Source: Armillaria gallica
Lineage: Eukaryota; Basidiomycota; Agaricomycetes; Agaricales; Physalacriaceae
DNA: 64,000 nt
NCBI GenBank assembly: GCA_037576215.1
Contig: JBANDB010000009.1
Coordinates: 2,356,001-2,420,000, forward strand
Reading direction: 5' to 3'
Shown in pieces: positions 1 through 12,224 of the stretch (position 1 is its first letter; every line of letters begins with the position of its first letter). The notes beneath the pieces are model-generated. The model worked only from the letters and a program-made list of their open reading frames with translations. It searched no databases and was not told the origin of the DNA. The translations under genes and the position numbers were made by a program.

Positions 1-2588
1 GGACGTATTGAATTTGCCGTTGAGTTTACAGGCAGAGATGCACAGCACGTCAGACAACGAATGGACGAGGTAATGGAGGCGAGGGGTGAGGGACTGGTCA
101 TCAAGCATCCTAAATCTATGTACGTGTTGAACGGGAGAAATAGAGACTGGATTAAAGTAAGCGCATTTTGCTGCAATTGTGACTAGTGCTGATCTTGCGG
201 ACCATAGGTCAAGCCTGAGTACATGGTACGTATATCATTATCCTTTCTGCTTAGTTGACGTCAATTCTGCCGCTTAGGATAATATGGGTGAGACGGTCGA
301 TGTTCTTGTCGTTGGTAAGCTTTCGTAGAATCCTTTCACTACGGGTCTTCACCAAACTTGCAGCGGCGAATTATGGCACAGGATCCCGTGGTGGAGGAGT
401 CTCCACTCTCATCTGTGCAGTCATTGACGATCGGCATCCGGATGGTCTGGACGAAGAGCCCAAGTTAGTGATATCATTTACAATCGTTTTCTGTCCTTAT
501 GTGGTTTTATAGGTATAGTTCCTTTGTTCGCATCGGCTCAGGTTTGACGTATGCCGACTATGTGTGGGTGCGTAGTCTGCCTTGGAAGCCTTGGAATCCC
601 AAGGAGCCGCCGGAATTCTATCAAACCGCCAAGAAGACAACTGAAGACAAAGGAGATGTTTACCTCGAGCCTGAGGAGTAAGCTTATGTTGATTTGTCGC
701 CGTAATAGCATGACACTCACGTATACATTTTAGCTCCTTCATACTTAAAGTGAAAGCGGCAGAAATTACACAATCAGGTCAGCGCTTCAAGTATACAACC
801 ATGTCAGTGTCTCATTGTGTAGATCAATATCATCTCGGATACACCATGCGATTCCCTCGAGCGTTGTCTATTCGACAGGATTTAACGATTGCGGACTGTA
901 TGACGGCTTCAGCCGTCCTTGAGAGTGCTCGCACAGTAAAGAAGAGGAAGATGGAGAGTGATATCACGTATGTCATGTTGACTGTGTCAAACCAGTGCTG
1001 ACGTGCTCTACAGGACGACGACGAAGAAAAGACAGGCAAAGCGAAGGCGAAGGCAAGTGTGTTGTGATTAATGAAGCTCTGCGTTCCTCATTTACTGTCT
1101 GTAGCCGATGATGCTGCCCGCTTATCAGGGGATAAAGGCCAAGGATGTCTTCATCGAGTCTGATATCTTCAATGGATTCATGTTTGGTGGGTAATATATG
1201 CTGTCGTTGTATGCACTGACATTCATCGATCGTAGTCGTCATGCCCGACCCTAAATCCAGAACGGGTGAACAGCAGAAGAAGGACTTGATGAAGCTGTGC
1301 GTCCTTTAAAGTCAGCGAAAGACGTATGAATATAGTGCCTGACTTGAACCGCACAGGATCATAGCGAATGGGGGCCGCTGTCAGCAGCTAGCTGCAAAAC
1401 ATCCCAACCTCTTCATCGTATATGGTGGTACTATCACCCGTACGTATCTCCTTTCTGAAGACCTTGATACAGCTAAAGCATTAATTTCAAGCGTATGAGT
1501 TGAAGCTTTCAATAGACAAGGGTATCCATGACGTGGTAAAGCCAGAATGGATTACGGATTCTGTTGCTCTGGGACGCCAAGCGCCACTCTCGAAAAGATA
1601 CTTTTTCCACGCTACTGAGTCGAGAAAGGCAACAGCGGAGTACAGCATGGAGGATGACGTGAAGAAAGAAGAAGATGAAGTGGCGGAACCGACGGGTGAG
1701 ATAAATGAAGCAGGCCCGAGTGCCAAGGTGGAAGAACAAGCGGAAAAGATCAAACATGAGACAATCGATCCGGTCTTAGCGGAATGGCTGGCCATCGACA
1801 CACCGAGAGTACCAGCTGACGATGATTCAGAAACGGAAGATGACGATGACGATAATGATTCTGTCAATGCGGATGCACCTGAACAGGATGATATGGATGA
1901 CTGGCTCAAGGTGGAAGAGGATGCGGAAGTCGACCTCAAGTCTGAGGCGTCGGATGAAGTTGCGAATTCTACAGATGACGTTAAGGAACTTGACGAAGAG
2001 AAACCCCGAATGGGAGAGGACGAGTCGGCTATGGAGTATGACCAGGACCTCATTTTCAAGCACTTGTAAGTGTCATTCGCCTTGTGTCTAGCTTGAGCTA
2101 AAATTCGCCGAAGGTGTTTCTACTTGGACACTTCAAGCAACGCCCGACGAAATGGGATGATTGCGAAGTCAAAGTACGAACGTGTAATTGATGCTAGGCC
2201 GGTTCTGTTTCTTCCTTGTCTCTGCAGCGATCTGACTGTCCGGTTGTTAGTTTCGAGGAGGTGGAGAAGTTGATTATTTCCAACGGCGGGCGGGTCGTAG
2301 ATCTTGATGAACCGAAATTAACGCACGTTGTTATCGATAAACGAGACGATAGTCGGCGTTTGGAACTTATGTGGAGGACAGCGAAGTACGTCGCTACCTT
2401 TTGTCTTTTGCCTGACAAGTACTTATCTTTATGGCATCAATCGCAGGCCGAAACGGAAGTATTTGATCCTTTCGAACTTCATACAAAGCTGTTTGGACGA
2501 AGCGACGCTTCTTCCAGAAGAAGGTAAGCGTCCTTTACGCCGAGAAATGAACCTTGTTCTAAAGGGGGCCTTAGAGTTTGCACCATGA
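1..2588 (+). CDS. LIG4: DNA ligase IV, 3' part (5' end outside the window)
   Basis: ATP-dependent DNA ligase that seals breaks in non-homologous end joining in the nucleus, working with an XRCC4/Lif1 partner. The window starts inside the catalytic core: frame 1 carries the end of the adenylation domain (EGLVIKHP, then RDWIKVKPEY, motif V) followed by the OB-fold (GSRGGGVSTLICAV). After it come a first BRCT (near 1140-1640), a very acidic linker (near 1640-2050) and a second BRCT (near 2060-2520). Many short introns are visible, for example 157-207 and 226-279, enclosing an 18-nt exon at 208-225 that encodes VKPEYM. A last intron at 2524-2574 is optional: it is 51 bp and the frame is open with or without it, so the stop at 2586-2588 is the same. 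The tandem BRCT layout separates it from ligase I. The start codon, DNA-binding domain and catalytic lysine lie to the left and cannot be judged. Confidence 0.93.
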
Positions 2589-3171
2589 GCTATCCTCGAT
2601 CTACGTTGAGAATAGTGCTGTCGGTACGAAGGGAATACACTTGGAACCCACTGTCAACAAACAACTCGGCCCTTGTGAAAAATTTCAATGTTAAGCCGCT
2701 ATGACAGCGTTGTGTTTGCAAATTGCCTCGTCAGACGACCTGACAGAAGAACTGATCGTCGCTGTTGTTGGATGTTCACAAGAAGCAGAGCGGGTCCCTC
2801 TCAACGGATTTTCTTCTCTAAGCTGAAAAGATTGAGACCGAAGTCCCTGCGGAAAGCCTTGTACTTTGAGGGAATCAAAGAAGAGTGAAATTGAGGCCGG
2901 CCGGCTCCCGGCGTGGCGGGTCGGAGTTGAGATCCGTAGCCGACTTGAGACCATATTACCGTCGAGGCTCGTGGCCATTGTTTTTCTCAACCCTTTACTT
3001 CCGCCAGCATTGCGGTGATCGCTACTTTCGCCTTCGACGCTGTGGGCAACGACGACGACGACGACGACCTGAATACCCGTAAGGGTTGACATCATTTTCG
3101 TTTTTGCGCAGTTAAAACGCCAGAAACGAGAATTTGTCGTCTCTCTGCTACCATTGGCTCTTGTCAGCAGC
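2589..3171. other. Intergenic region, LIG4 3' end to forkhead gene
   Basis: I see no supported gene here. It holds the LIG4 3' UTR and the 5' region of the forkhead gene. A short trinucleotide run (ACG/GAC units) lies near 3048-3068. Open frames on both strands in this stretch show no recognisable domain. Confidence 0.5.
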
Positions 3172-6024
3172 ATGGCCGACCGCGAAGGATCTCCCATTTC
3201 TCAGCTCCTCAACACTCTCGGCATCACGCGTGAAGAGCTGCACAAGCGTAGCGACCAGATGCGTCAATTTCTCACCGCCGACAGTACCTACTCTTCACGC
3301 GTTTCCGACCGTGATTCGTCGTCCAAGTCAAGTTCGGCCTCCCTGTTGCGTTCGACATCGCTCTCGACGATGTCGGCGTCGACCTCAGCGCGTTCTTTCT
3401 CTCGAGCAAGCTCCAGCTCCATGATGGACGCGTCGCCGCCCCCTTCGACGCCCATTAAATCTGAGCCAGTCGATGGTCCTTTGCCTCAGCGTCACCATGA
3501 CACCATGGAAGAGGTCATTGAACGACAACGCCTAGCCAGGAAAGAGCGCAGGGATAGGAAGGGACGGCGGGACAAGGAGAGGGATTTCAAGACCCCCAGG
3601 TCGCACCACCGGTCGCCATCGCCCAGCGCGTCGCAGTCGAGCGCTGGCTTTGGATCATCGCTTGGTTCACGCGACGAGCGCGCTGATGGCAGTGCTCGGT
3701 CGAGTTCGTCTGTAGCAGAGGGTCGTGAGGAGGTGCGTAGACCGTCTGTTCCCACTAAACATATCTGAGGTGGCGTTGCAGGGGAGACCGTCGCCGCCGC
3801 CCTTGACGCCACAGCAGAGCAAGTACTATCGAGCTCATACGGCCTCGCAGTCGTACAGTAGTCTGGTTTGTACACTTTTCATCATTTTTCTCAGTGCAGT
3901 CGCTCAGTGTACCACAGGTCAAGGCTAATCCAAAACAGGAATCGCCTACACCTACCCGTCCACAATCGGTACCCGTGTCTCAGGCGGGTCTTCACTACTA
4001 TTATGCTCCATATCCTCTACCAGTGCTGTATACTGCAGCGCCTGCTGAGAGCGAGGCATCTGCTGCTGCTGAACTTGCTACGCCTACTCCAACACGTATC
4101 ATTAAAGCACCAGTGTCAAAACCCTCTCCCTTACCGCCATCTTCTCCTCCGCCGTCGTCTCCCGTGTCGTCTCCAAATAAACCAATAGTCAATCTTGTCT
4201 CGTCTCCCGGACCTATGGGTCCATTGCCCATAGAGGATGAATATGACGGCCTACCCTACAGCCTGCCTGCTGGCCCTTACTCTCCCAACAAACCAGATTG
4301 CTCTTACGCGGCCCTTCTTGGCCAGGCGATCCTTTCCTCTCCTGAGCATAGGCTGACTCTCCAGGAAATATACGACTGGATAACCATCGTATACCCCTAC
4401 TTCAAGCGCGGGGAGACGACATGGATGAACAGCATCAGACATGTCCTTAGCACCACCGTGTGTTTCCGTAAAGTCACTAGGGATCGCTCTCTTGGTAGGA
4501 CCTGTGGGCTATCTGGGATGAGGATCTCGAGTGTTTCAAGGGCGGAGGATTCAGAAAGCAACTATGCAGTGATATCAAGGCCAAAGACAAGCCCAATGCA
4601 AACGGTGGGACTAAGAGGTCCAGAAAATATCGGAAGGAGATGGCGCTCCAAAGAACAAGAGGGCGAAAAAGGAAAAGAAAAAGAAAAAGAAAAGACTGTA
4701 CCACCGCCTGTTCTCTCTGCACCGCTGCTCCCGCTCTTCCCTCCTTCTCGTCCAACCCCGCATCATCAGCCGTATTACGAGAGCTGTATTCCGAAGACAT
4801 TACCTTCGGAAATTATCTTCCCGCCCTTACCATCAACCTCTGGTTATCGACAACTCACTGATAGCAAAGCAGCGGCACAATTATCATCAGCTGCGGCTCC
4901 TAGCAGCGAGCCTTCGCAACCTAACGGGGACGATGGCGACTTGGATTCGCCTCCTTCTGGGGAAGAAAAACTTACACCTCCTCATCTAACATCGTCTTCT
5001 GCTTCTACCTCTTCTGTTCCGAGTTCCTTGCCCGACCTTACTCCAAACGATAGCTCGTCGAGTCCTCCAGTTTCCTCAAGCGACATGGATGTGGACACGG
5101 AAGCCAATCTGGGTGTTGCACCCGTTTCTATTTCCGGCGTGGATACAGACGAGGATGACGAAGACGTTGAGCAAGATGTTTTCACGATGCAATTAAAACC
5201 AGTGCGATTCTGGGGTGATGCGGACAAGCAAGGCGGTACTCTTCAACCAGGAATACAGTTGAAGTACAATGTGCCGGACCCTATGTTGGCGACAGATGAC
5301 GAGGATGACGAACCTGTCGTGAAAGCCACGAAGGGTAAGAAACAGAAGAGAACAAAGGTTAGTAGTTGTGCGTACAGAATGTCCTTCGAAGGCTGATGCT
5401 TGTTTTCAGGACGTCCCAGCTTCGCCTACTCTTGGTCTACGGTCCAACCCGTTGAAAGCAACAAAAGTTGCGAAACATAAATCTAGATTGGCATCTCCAC
5501 CGCCCATCATTGAAGGTCCCTCCACACCGACGAGAAAGTCTACTTTTGCCCCTTCGTTCCTATCACCCATCCACACTCCGCTTTCACACCGGGGACTGCA
5601 CATGAGTCCTTCGGCAAGTCTTGCGCATTACAAATCAAATCTTGACCCTCCACCGTTTGTGTCATATCCAGAGAAAACGGGGGATCATGAGGAAGTTGAC
5701 GAAGACGGCGACAACGATCCCATGCGTACCCCGTCAAGGACACGTTCTGCTGCTACTTCATCTGCGCTACCTGTGACTCCCAGGCGATTGTTCTCTTTGG
5801 GCGATTCTCCTTTCCGGACCCCAGTTGGAAAGTCATCGTTTCGCAGCATTTACGATCCACACGACCCGACGTCGCTGTTGGACGATGAGCTGCACAGGAT
5901 GGGTGCCGCTGGCCATGGAGATAGCCCCGCAGGGTTATTTGGCAAGTCGCGGGCGTCTTTGCTGTATGATAGCCCAGGGAATGTCATGGGTGGCAGTCCA
6001 GATAAGTGGCAGAGGTGGTGGTGA
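3172..6024 (+). CDS. Forkhead (winged-helix) transcription factor
   Basis: Nuclear DNA-binding regulator. The ATG at 3172 opens MADREGSPISQLL. Introns fit at 3733-3781, 3866-3917 and 5358-5409. The N-terminal 340 residues are Ser/Pro-rich and disordered. The forkhead domain follows (about residues 340-425): DCSYAALLGQAIL, then LTLQEIYDWI, YPYFKRG, WMNSIRHVLS (recognition helix 3) and CFRKVTRD. The wing segment WAIWDEDLECFKGGGFRKQL is present but in another frame from about 4505, so one base appears to be missing near 4500. The original frame can be rejoined by a possible 49-bp intron at 4605-4653. The C-terminal part is acidic/Ser-rich with a Lys/Glu run and several SP/TP sites, suggesting control by proline-directed kinases (inference). 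Ser-Thr-Thr in SIRHVLSTT replaces the common SLNK. Which fungal forkhead subfamily this is (Fhl1, Hcm1/Sep1 or other) I cannot say. Confidence 0.85.
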
Positions 6025-6387
6025 ATGCGAACTTGACTGTTTTTATATTTTAATGTGTAGGCCTGCGGACATGCCATGTTGGTATGGACGATCGTCGATA
6101 TATGATATTTGATTCTCTATTACCTGCTCATAGTTTCTCTCTTCTTTCTCTGCCTCTCTCTCTCTCTCGCCGTTACTATCATGTCATATTTGTTGTACAT
6201 TTAGCTATCAATCTGCATCTATATAGTACTTACATCCACTATGCGCTGTCGGTCTTAGTCGGCGCTTGACGCGTGACGTCATTCGGACTTCCGCTATCAG
6301 CCGCTACACGTCCGATGTATTTTTTTGGGGTATATGTTACTGATCTCTGGATTGGTGTGTGGATCAGCCTCTTGGCCTTTTACCATC
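6025..6387. other. Intergenic region, forkhead gene to KAPA synthase
   Basis: A CT-rich tract with a short (CT)n run lies near 6155-6170. An upstream in-frame ATG at 6334 would add 18 residues to the next gene. Nothing else recognised. Confidence 0.4.
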
Positions 6388-7732
6388 ATGACACCCAGGT
6401 CTGCCCTTGGCAAGCAACTGCTGGCAGCGCTCAGATCTCGAGACGAACGCCTCATACGACGACGGCTGCCGGATCCGTCGTCGTCGACCACATCGAAACT
6501 CATCGACTTCAACACCAACGATTATCTTTCCTTGGCCAGTTCACCAGTGTTGCGACGTCGGTTCCTTGAAAAACTACAAGATGCACCAGACGTCCTGGGT
6601 TCCGGTGGCTCTAGGCTCCTCGTGAACGGGTCAGCACACAGCGCATTGGAAGCTAGATTAGCAGAGTTTTTTGACTCTCCTGCCGCATTACTTTTCAACT
6701 CGGGATTTGACGCCAACGTCGGGTTTTTCTCGTGTATACCCCAGCCTGGAGACGTCTTCGTGTACGACGAGTATATCCATGCTTCAGTACATGATGGCAT
6801 CCGTGCTTCCCGGGCCCGCGACTCCCAGTATTCTTTCCCACATAACTCGGTGCAGGCGTTTCGGAACTTGTTGGTGGGGCTTCGGGACGAGCGTCCGTCT
6901 TTGGCGGCGGGTGAGAGTAGCGTGTTCGTCGCTGTGGAGAGCTTGTACAGCATGGATGGGACCTTTGCGCCCTTGCAGGAATTTGTGGAAAACCTCGAGG
7001 AGGTATTTCCACAAGGCAACGGATACCTGGTGGTAGATGAAGCACATTCCACGGGAATATATGGTCCCCAAGGTCGAGGGAGGGTAGCTATGCTTGGATT
7101 GGAGAGCAGAGTGTTTGCGCGCCTGCACACCTTCGGAAAGGCTCTAGCTGCAACCGGAGGTCAGTTATTCCGCTTTTTCTTTGTTTCAGTGAGACTGATT
7201 TTACATAGCTGTCCTTTTGACAACACCGCTAATACGAGATTATATGCTCAACTATGCGCGTTCGCTAATTTATACCACTTCACTCAGTTTCTCAAATATC
7301 ATCGCGGCTGACGCGTCTTTCGACATGCTAGTGGACGGAACCGCGCGGATACTATCGGAGCATCTGATGGACATATCCTGGTATTTCACGCGATCGCTGA
7401 GTCGACGTCTCGCAGCAATACCTCCGGACCTCCTTTCTCTACCTCCAAACTTGGAGGCATCCCCCATCATCCCCATCATGACTTCGCAGCCGCGACCGTT
7501 GTCTGCCTTTTTATACACGCGGGGTATGAATGCCCGTCCAATAACTTGGCCGACAGTACCGAAGGGAAAAGACCGAGTCAGAGTGTGTCTTCATGCCGGT
7601 AACTCGCGTGAGGATATCGATAGACTTGTGAACGGAATGATAGATTGGGCCGAGAGTGTGCTAATAGAGCAACGACGAATTAGCTCAGGAGGATCTAGTT
7701 TGTCGGGGGTATTGGTGGCTAGCAAATTGTAA
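6388..7732 (+). CDS. bioF: 8-amino-7-oxononanoate (KAPA) synthase, peroxisomal
   Basis: Fold-type I PLP enzyme of the alpha-oxoamine synthase family. It condenses pimeloyl-CoA with L-alanine to KAPA, the first committed step of biotin synthesis. Two exons, 6388-7159 and 7209-7732, joined across a 49-bp intron, give 431 residues. Visible motifs are NTNDYLSLAS near the N-terminus, GSGGSRLLVNGSA (substrate/PLP loop), the aspartate motif VVDEAHSTGIYG, and HTFGKALAATGA, whose lysine should form the Schiff base with PLP. The protein ends in SKL, a textbook PTS1 signal; fungal BioF is known to need peroxisomal import. I chose the ATG at 6388 because MTPRSALGKQL resembles family N-termini; the in-frame ATG at 6334 adds a hydrophobic stretch and is an alternative. 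Other alpha-oxoamine synthases (ALAS, SPT) are less likely because of length and the PTS1. Confidence 0.92.
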
Positions 7733-7905
7733 AAAGAGATACCGCACACTAGATATGTTCCGATATTTATTTGCAGATGTATAACAGAACACAACATGCA
7801 CTTAAAAATGGTGGATATGACCGTAGGAACAGGACAAGAATCGCGAAACGCTTATTTAATATATCAATACTGTTACACGGTAAAGCCTAGTACTAATACA
7901 GCATA

Positions 7906-10900
7906 TTATATGAACACTTGCAAAGGATGCCGGTCATACACGTTCTGCCCCTCGCTCAACTCTCCAAGATCAGGGTAGAACGGCACCAACGAGTCCTCAG
8001 CACCCAAGTAAAGCGCGTTGTAAATCCGCCAATACACTTCTCGCACCTTCCTCGCCGGGTGGAACAATCCCTGCAACACGTAACTCAACAGAATTCCAGG
8101 ACCCAATGTCACACGCATAGCTTCAACCGCATCCATTACAGCGCCGATGACGTGTGGAGACGTTTCAAAGCAATTGGGCCAAACGAGGTTCATCAAATGA
8201 AGCATAGAATCCTCGCAACCCAATCCCGCAACGCCCAATGCCAGATGCTTGACGATGGTGCTGGCTGTTTGACGATGAACGAGATCGCGGTCAGTGAGTG
8301 CATCCTCAAGCATGGTTACAACGGAGTCGCAGTAGTATGCAGACTGGGGACCAACGTATTCGAACACGAAGGACAATGCTTTCAAACACCCGGTCCGAAC
8401 ATTCAACTCCGCTGTACGGTATTCGTTGAGAATGGCGGGTATACAAGTGAAAGCTACGCGAAAAGATTAATGTCAGTAACACGTTGTTGGACGAAATTAG
8501 TATGGCACTCACGTCCACAAGTCTCAGCAACGATGGCGATGGCCACAGTACTGCAGACACGACTTTGACGTTCTTGGACACGCAAGTTGGTCAAAAGCAC
8601 CGACAACACGTCCTGTGGACCCAGACTCTTGGCGATATAACCGAAAGAATTGACAGCAGCACGTCGAATACCCTTTTTGTGCGCTTTTAAAAGATCCAAC
8701 AATTCGAAACATATACGCATCCACTCGCGAGCAGGAACGAACTCGGCACCACGATCAGCAATACGTCCAATCAAGTTGATAGACGCTTCCTGCACTTTCT
8801 CGTGTCTGTTCCGTAAGATGGGCGTCATACGGGGTACTAAAAGGAAAAGGATAGATCAATTTGATGAGCCTGTTGTTAAGAGTAGAGGAGACTTACGCAA
8901 ATCCTTCACCGGAGGGTTCATTTGAGTCATACCAACAACATTTGCGATGGCTCCCTCGGCCGCGATTATGCTTCCCAAAGTGTCTGGATATTCTTCTCCA
9001 AGCTGTTCAAAGAGAACAAGACCCAGCTTGCTAAGAAGCTGATCCTCTCCGCACTGCTTGATCACTACCGCCAACCGTGAGGTCAGATCCGCAGCTTGCT
9101 GTCGCACTTTCGCACTCTTGTTGTTGAGACGCCAGAGGATGGTGGAGACAATCTGTGTAAGGTATGGCTTGACGCGGATACCGAGCGCGTTAACAACCGT
9201 CCCGAAACCATCCAACATAACCTGATCCTCGGTCGTCTGCTCCTGGAACGAGAAGATGATGCCATCGACCAGCCTCATCTCCAATCTCTCGTCAATATCC
9301 GATGCTCCAAGAGTAGCAACCACCTTGGTAATAGTCTCCATCACCATCTTCCTGTACGGCTCAGCCTCGTCTTTCAGTTCGTTCACAATCCTGCCAACAA
9401 TTTCCGATACACCGGACTTCTGCGCCAACTCCACGGTCGTCTCAACAACCTGCCTATAATTCCTTCGGTCCAGAGCCATACGACGAACCCAAAATGATTT
9501 GAAGAAGTCAGGAAGGATATCCTGCTTTATGTACTGAGGTGTCACTCCCTCAGTTGCCGCACATTGCTTGACAACCTTGAGAACAATCTTCTTCATCTCC
9601 TCGTCTGATGTCTGGAACTCTCGAATCAGGATGACCGTAACTTCCTTCGTATAATAGGAGGCATATTCTGGATCCATCAAAGGAATGATGAAACCAATGG
9701 CTTTCAAGAAAGCGGCGAGACCTTTGCCACGGTGAAGACGAATGCCCAACCACAATGGCTTTAAGACGTTGTCAAACGACTCGATACCGTATGGTGCGGC
9801 AGCCTCAGCCAAAGCGGCTAAACCTAAGGCCGTCATCGTCCGAACCTTCTGCTGTTCATCAGACAACCCGTGCGCAATGCAATCTACCAGATTGCGTAGA
9901 TGAGGAAGGACTGCACATCCCATCATGATAGCAATCTGCTGAACGATACGAATTCCCGTGTGCCGGGCCTGCCATGACTTCTTCGATCGACAAACAGCTT
10001 TGAGGAAAGGAAGAAGTGACGGGATACCGAGCGCTGAAGCTACGACAGAGAATGCACGAGCTGTGGTATTACGCACATACTCATCGGCGTGGTCGATATC
10101 GGGTCGCATGGTAGAAATCATGTGAGCCAGACCAGCAGCTTTAGAGAGGTTCGAAATAATTTCGCGACCTTCCACGCGAGCATAGTAGTCTTCATCAATG
10201 AGAAGTGGTTCAATGACAACGAGAATCTTGTGGACGTAGGGGCGAACAAGGTCATCGAGTTTGTACAGAACACGATCGATGACCTTGACGAGAAGATGCC
10301 GCTCCTGGTCCTCCAATGTACGTTCCATAAGAAGGGGAAGGATTTTGTCAAACAACGGTCCTGCACCGAATTCACGGGCCTTGTCAGTAATTTGCCGGAG
10401 AGCTGTCTTTCGCACAGGTGGAGTCCCGTTTTTTATTTTCAGCAAAAGTCGCATAATTTTGCGCTCCTTCATCTCGTCGACCGATAGCTCTGTTTCATCC
10501 TCTTCTTTCAAGATCTTCGCAAAGTATTGAGCGTCCTCGGCCTTGAAAAAAGCAAGATTTCCAACTCCCGGTATTTCCGTGGGCAACTCTGGCGCTAATC
10601 CTGCCGCAGCAGCCAGAGAAGCAGCATCGGAGCTCTCCTGTATCTGGAAACCGCCAACTTCGGTGCTCAAGGGGGTCGCCATGAGCTTTCGCGGCGCAAC
10701 GCTCGGGGCATATCCAGGAGGTGGAGTGACAATGGCGTAACCGGTGGGAGGCAGAACAGCATCAAGCTCCTCGTCGGTGAGATAGCGGTTGTGCTTGTCT
10801 TCCTGCATGAATCCAGGTGCATTCATAATGATAGGCGTCATCGGAACATCGACCTGGACTGGAGTCTGATCCCAACGAGAACGCTTCGCCGTTGGTGTTT

Positions 10901-11501
10901 CCGGGACTTCAGCAGGCGTGGCGTCCCATCGCGACCGACGCTTTTTGGGCGCAGAAGCTTCAAGTGCCTCCTTGGACCACTCTCCCGAATCAGTTTTATT
11001 GGGGTCGACATTCTCATCAGAGGGTTCAGGGACATCCCAGCGTCGTTTGCGTTTTGTGCCAGCCGAAGCAGCCTTGGCCGCCGCAAGCTCCTTCGCAGAG
11101 GCCAGCTCCATGGCGACATCCGTGAGCTCAGACGCTGGCGGTGTCTTGTCGAGGTCCATCTTCATCTTTCCCTCCTCTCGATCCTGCCTCTCCTTCGCCT
11201 CAATGGCCTTTTTCACCCGGACCTCTTCCTGCTCCAGTCTAGCCAATCGCATGGCATCCTTGTAGCCGCCTTCAACCTCTTTACCATCTCCACCTTGGGT
11301 GAATGCATCTGCGCTCTCGAGGGCTACGCGGTCGAAACGACGGTTGTGGTAGTCGGATTGACGAGAAGCAATTTGCCGCTTGGACGCGGTCTCGGCAAAT
11401 GGGTCGACATTTTCTTCTTCAGCAAGCTCCTCAAACTCCTTGAGTACGTCCTTTGGCACTGTGTACGAGTCTATCAATCTGGGCGATCCCGTAGGAGACA
11501 T
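7906..11501 (-). CDS. HSH155: Splicing factor 3B subunit 1 (SF3b155/Hsh155)
   Basis: HEAT-repeat scaffold of the SF3b part of U2 snRNP; it clamps the branch-site helix during spliceosome assembly in the nucleus. Exons 11501-8897, 8836-8513 and 8453-7906 join across introns of 60 and 59 bp to give 1158 residues, against about 1300 in human. The shortened N-terminal region keeps several RWD-type U2AF-ligand motifs ([32 protein letters not shown]) that bind UHM-domain proteins. The HEAT array begins near [17 protein letters not shown] and contains [14 protein letters not shown] and [13 protein letters not shown], the region of the human K700 cancer hotspot; the lysine is kept. The C-terminus AETCGPFT to the final HPLQVFI matches the family. 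The start [18 protein letters not shown] is the first ATG in the frame; an upstream non-conserved exon is not excluded. It is convergent with the KAPA synthase gene, with 173 bp between the stops. Confidence 0.96.
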
Positions 11502-12224
11502 TATACCTAGACTTCCAGTGGAATGAGGTAGGAGATTGGTGGGAGTCGAAAGTCAAGTCACGAAGGATGCTGCATGACTAAGGAACTGTGTGAATTCCCA
11601 CGCCTTCGGTACCCATAAAAGGCGCACCTTTTTTTTTCTTCTCTTTCCAACCAACGATCATCATGGTGAGTCTCGTTTCCCGCTACATCTCTATGATGAT
11701 TTCTTGCCGCCCCAGTCGTAGCCACTGGCCTTGACGATCGGCAGAGCACAGCCAAACTCATTAGTGCAACACTGATTCTGTTCTACACCGTCATCGTCGT
11801 AACTCGTCACTCATTTTTTTCTTAGGTTTAGCTGTCCATGGAATAACTCGAGCAATCTCAACATTTCATTTTTCATCGTTGCCGGTGAGTTGAATGTCCT
11901 CTTTTCTGCCCTTTCACGATGTGAAAACGTACACCCAATTCCGTAACTGGTATACCAGTGATGGGGAGACGAACGAAAAAAAAATACTAAGAACAGCCAG
12001 CTGATCCATTCTTTTCTGATCCTCGATATCTTTGACTTGGTTCGCTCATATATCCAAGTTTACAGTGTCAGTGGCCTAGGGAGTCGTACGCACATGATAT
12101 CCGTAGTTAGTTCTGCTCAATTCATCATGTTGTGTATTAAACGTGTTCTGGTATCAAATGTGTTACGGTTGATGAAACAATAACTGCACCTATGTGCAGT
12201 AATCGCGTTCTTTGCATGCGCGCC
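11502..12224. other. Intergenic region, SF3B1 5' side to permease 3' end
   Basis: Contains the SF3B1 promoter and the permease 3' flank. An ATG at about 11663 sits directly against a good donor (ATG then GTGAGT), which might start a tiny multi-exon gene, but no acceptor choice gave a convincing frame. Short A/T runs (near 11631 and 11979) are the only other structure seen. Confidence 0.35.

Noticed and set aside
1487..2059. 190-codon Ser-rich frame on the minus strand
   Set aside because: It is the antisense of the acidic LIG4 linker; the low-complexity composition explains it.
2691..3197. 168-codon minus-strand frame with a Val run
   Set aside because: Low-complexity antisense of an ACG repeat and of the forkhead 5' region; no domain and no splice support.
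11663..11880. Tiny gene starting ATG directly followed by a GTGAGT donor; a hydrophobic reading (LISATLILFYTVIVV) lies downstream
   Set aside because: No combination of acceptors connects the ATG to that frame without a stop.
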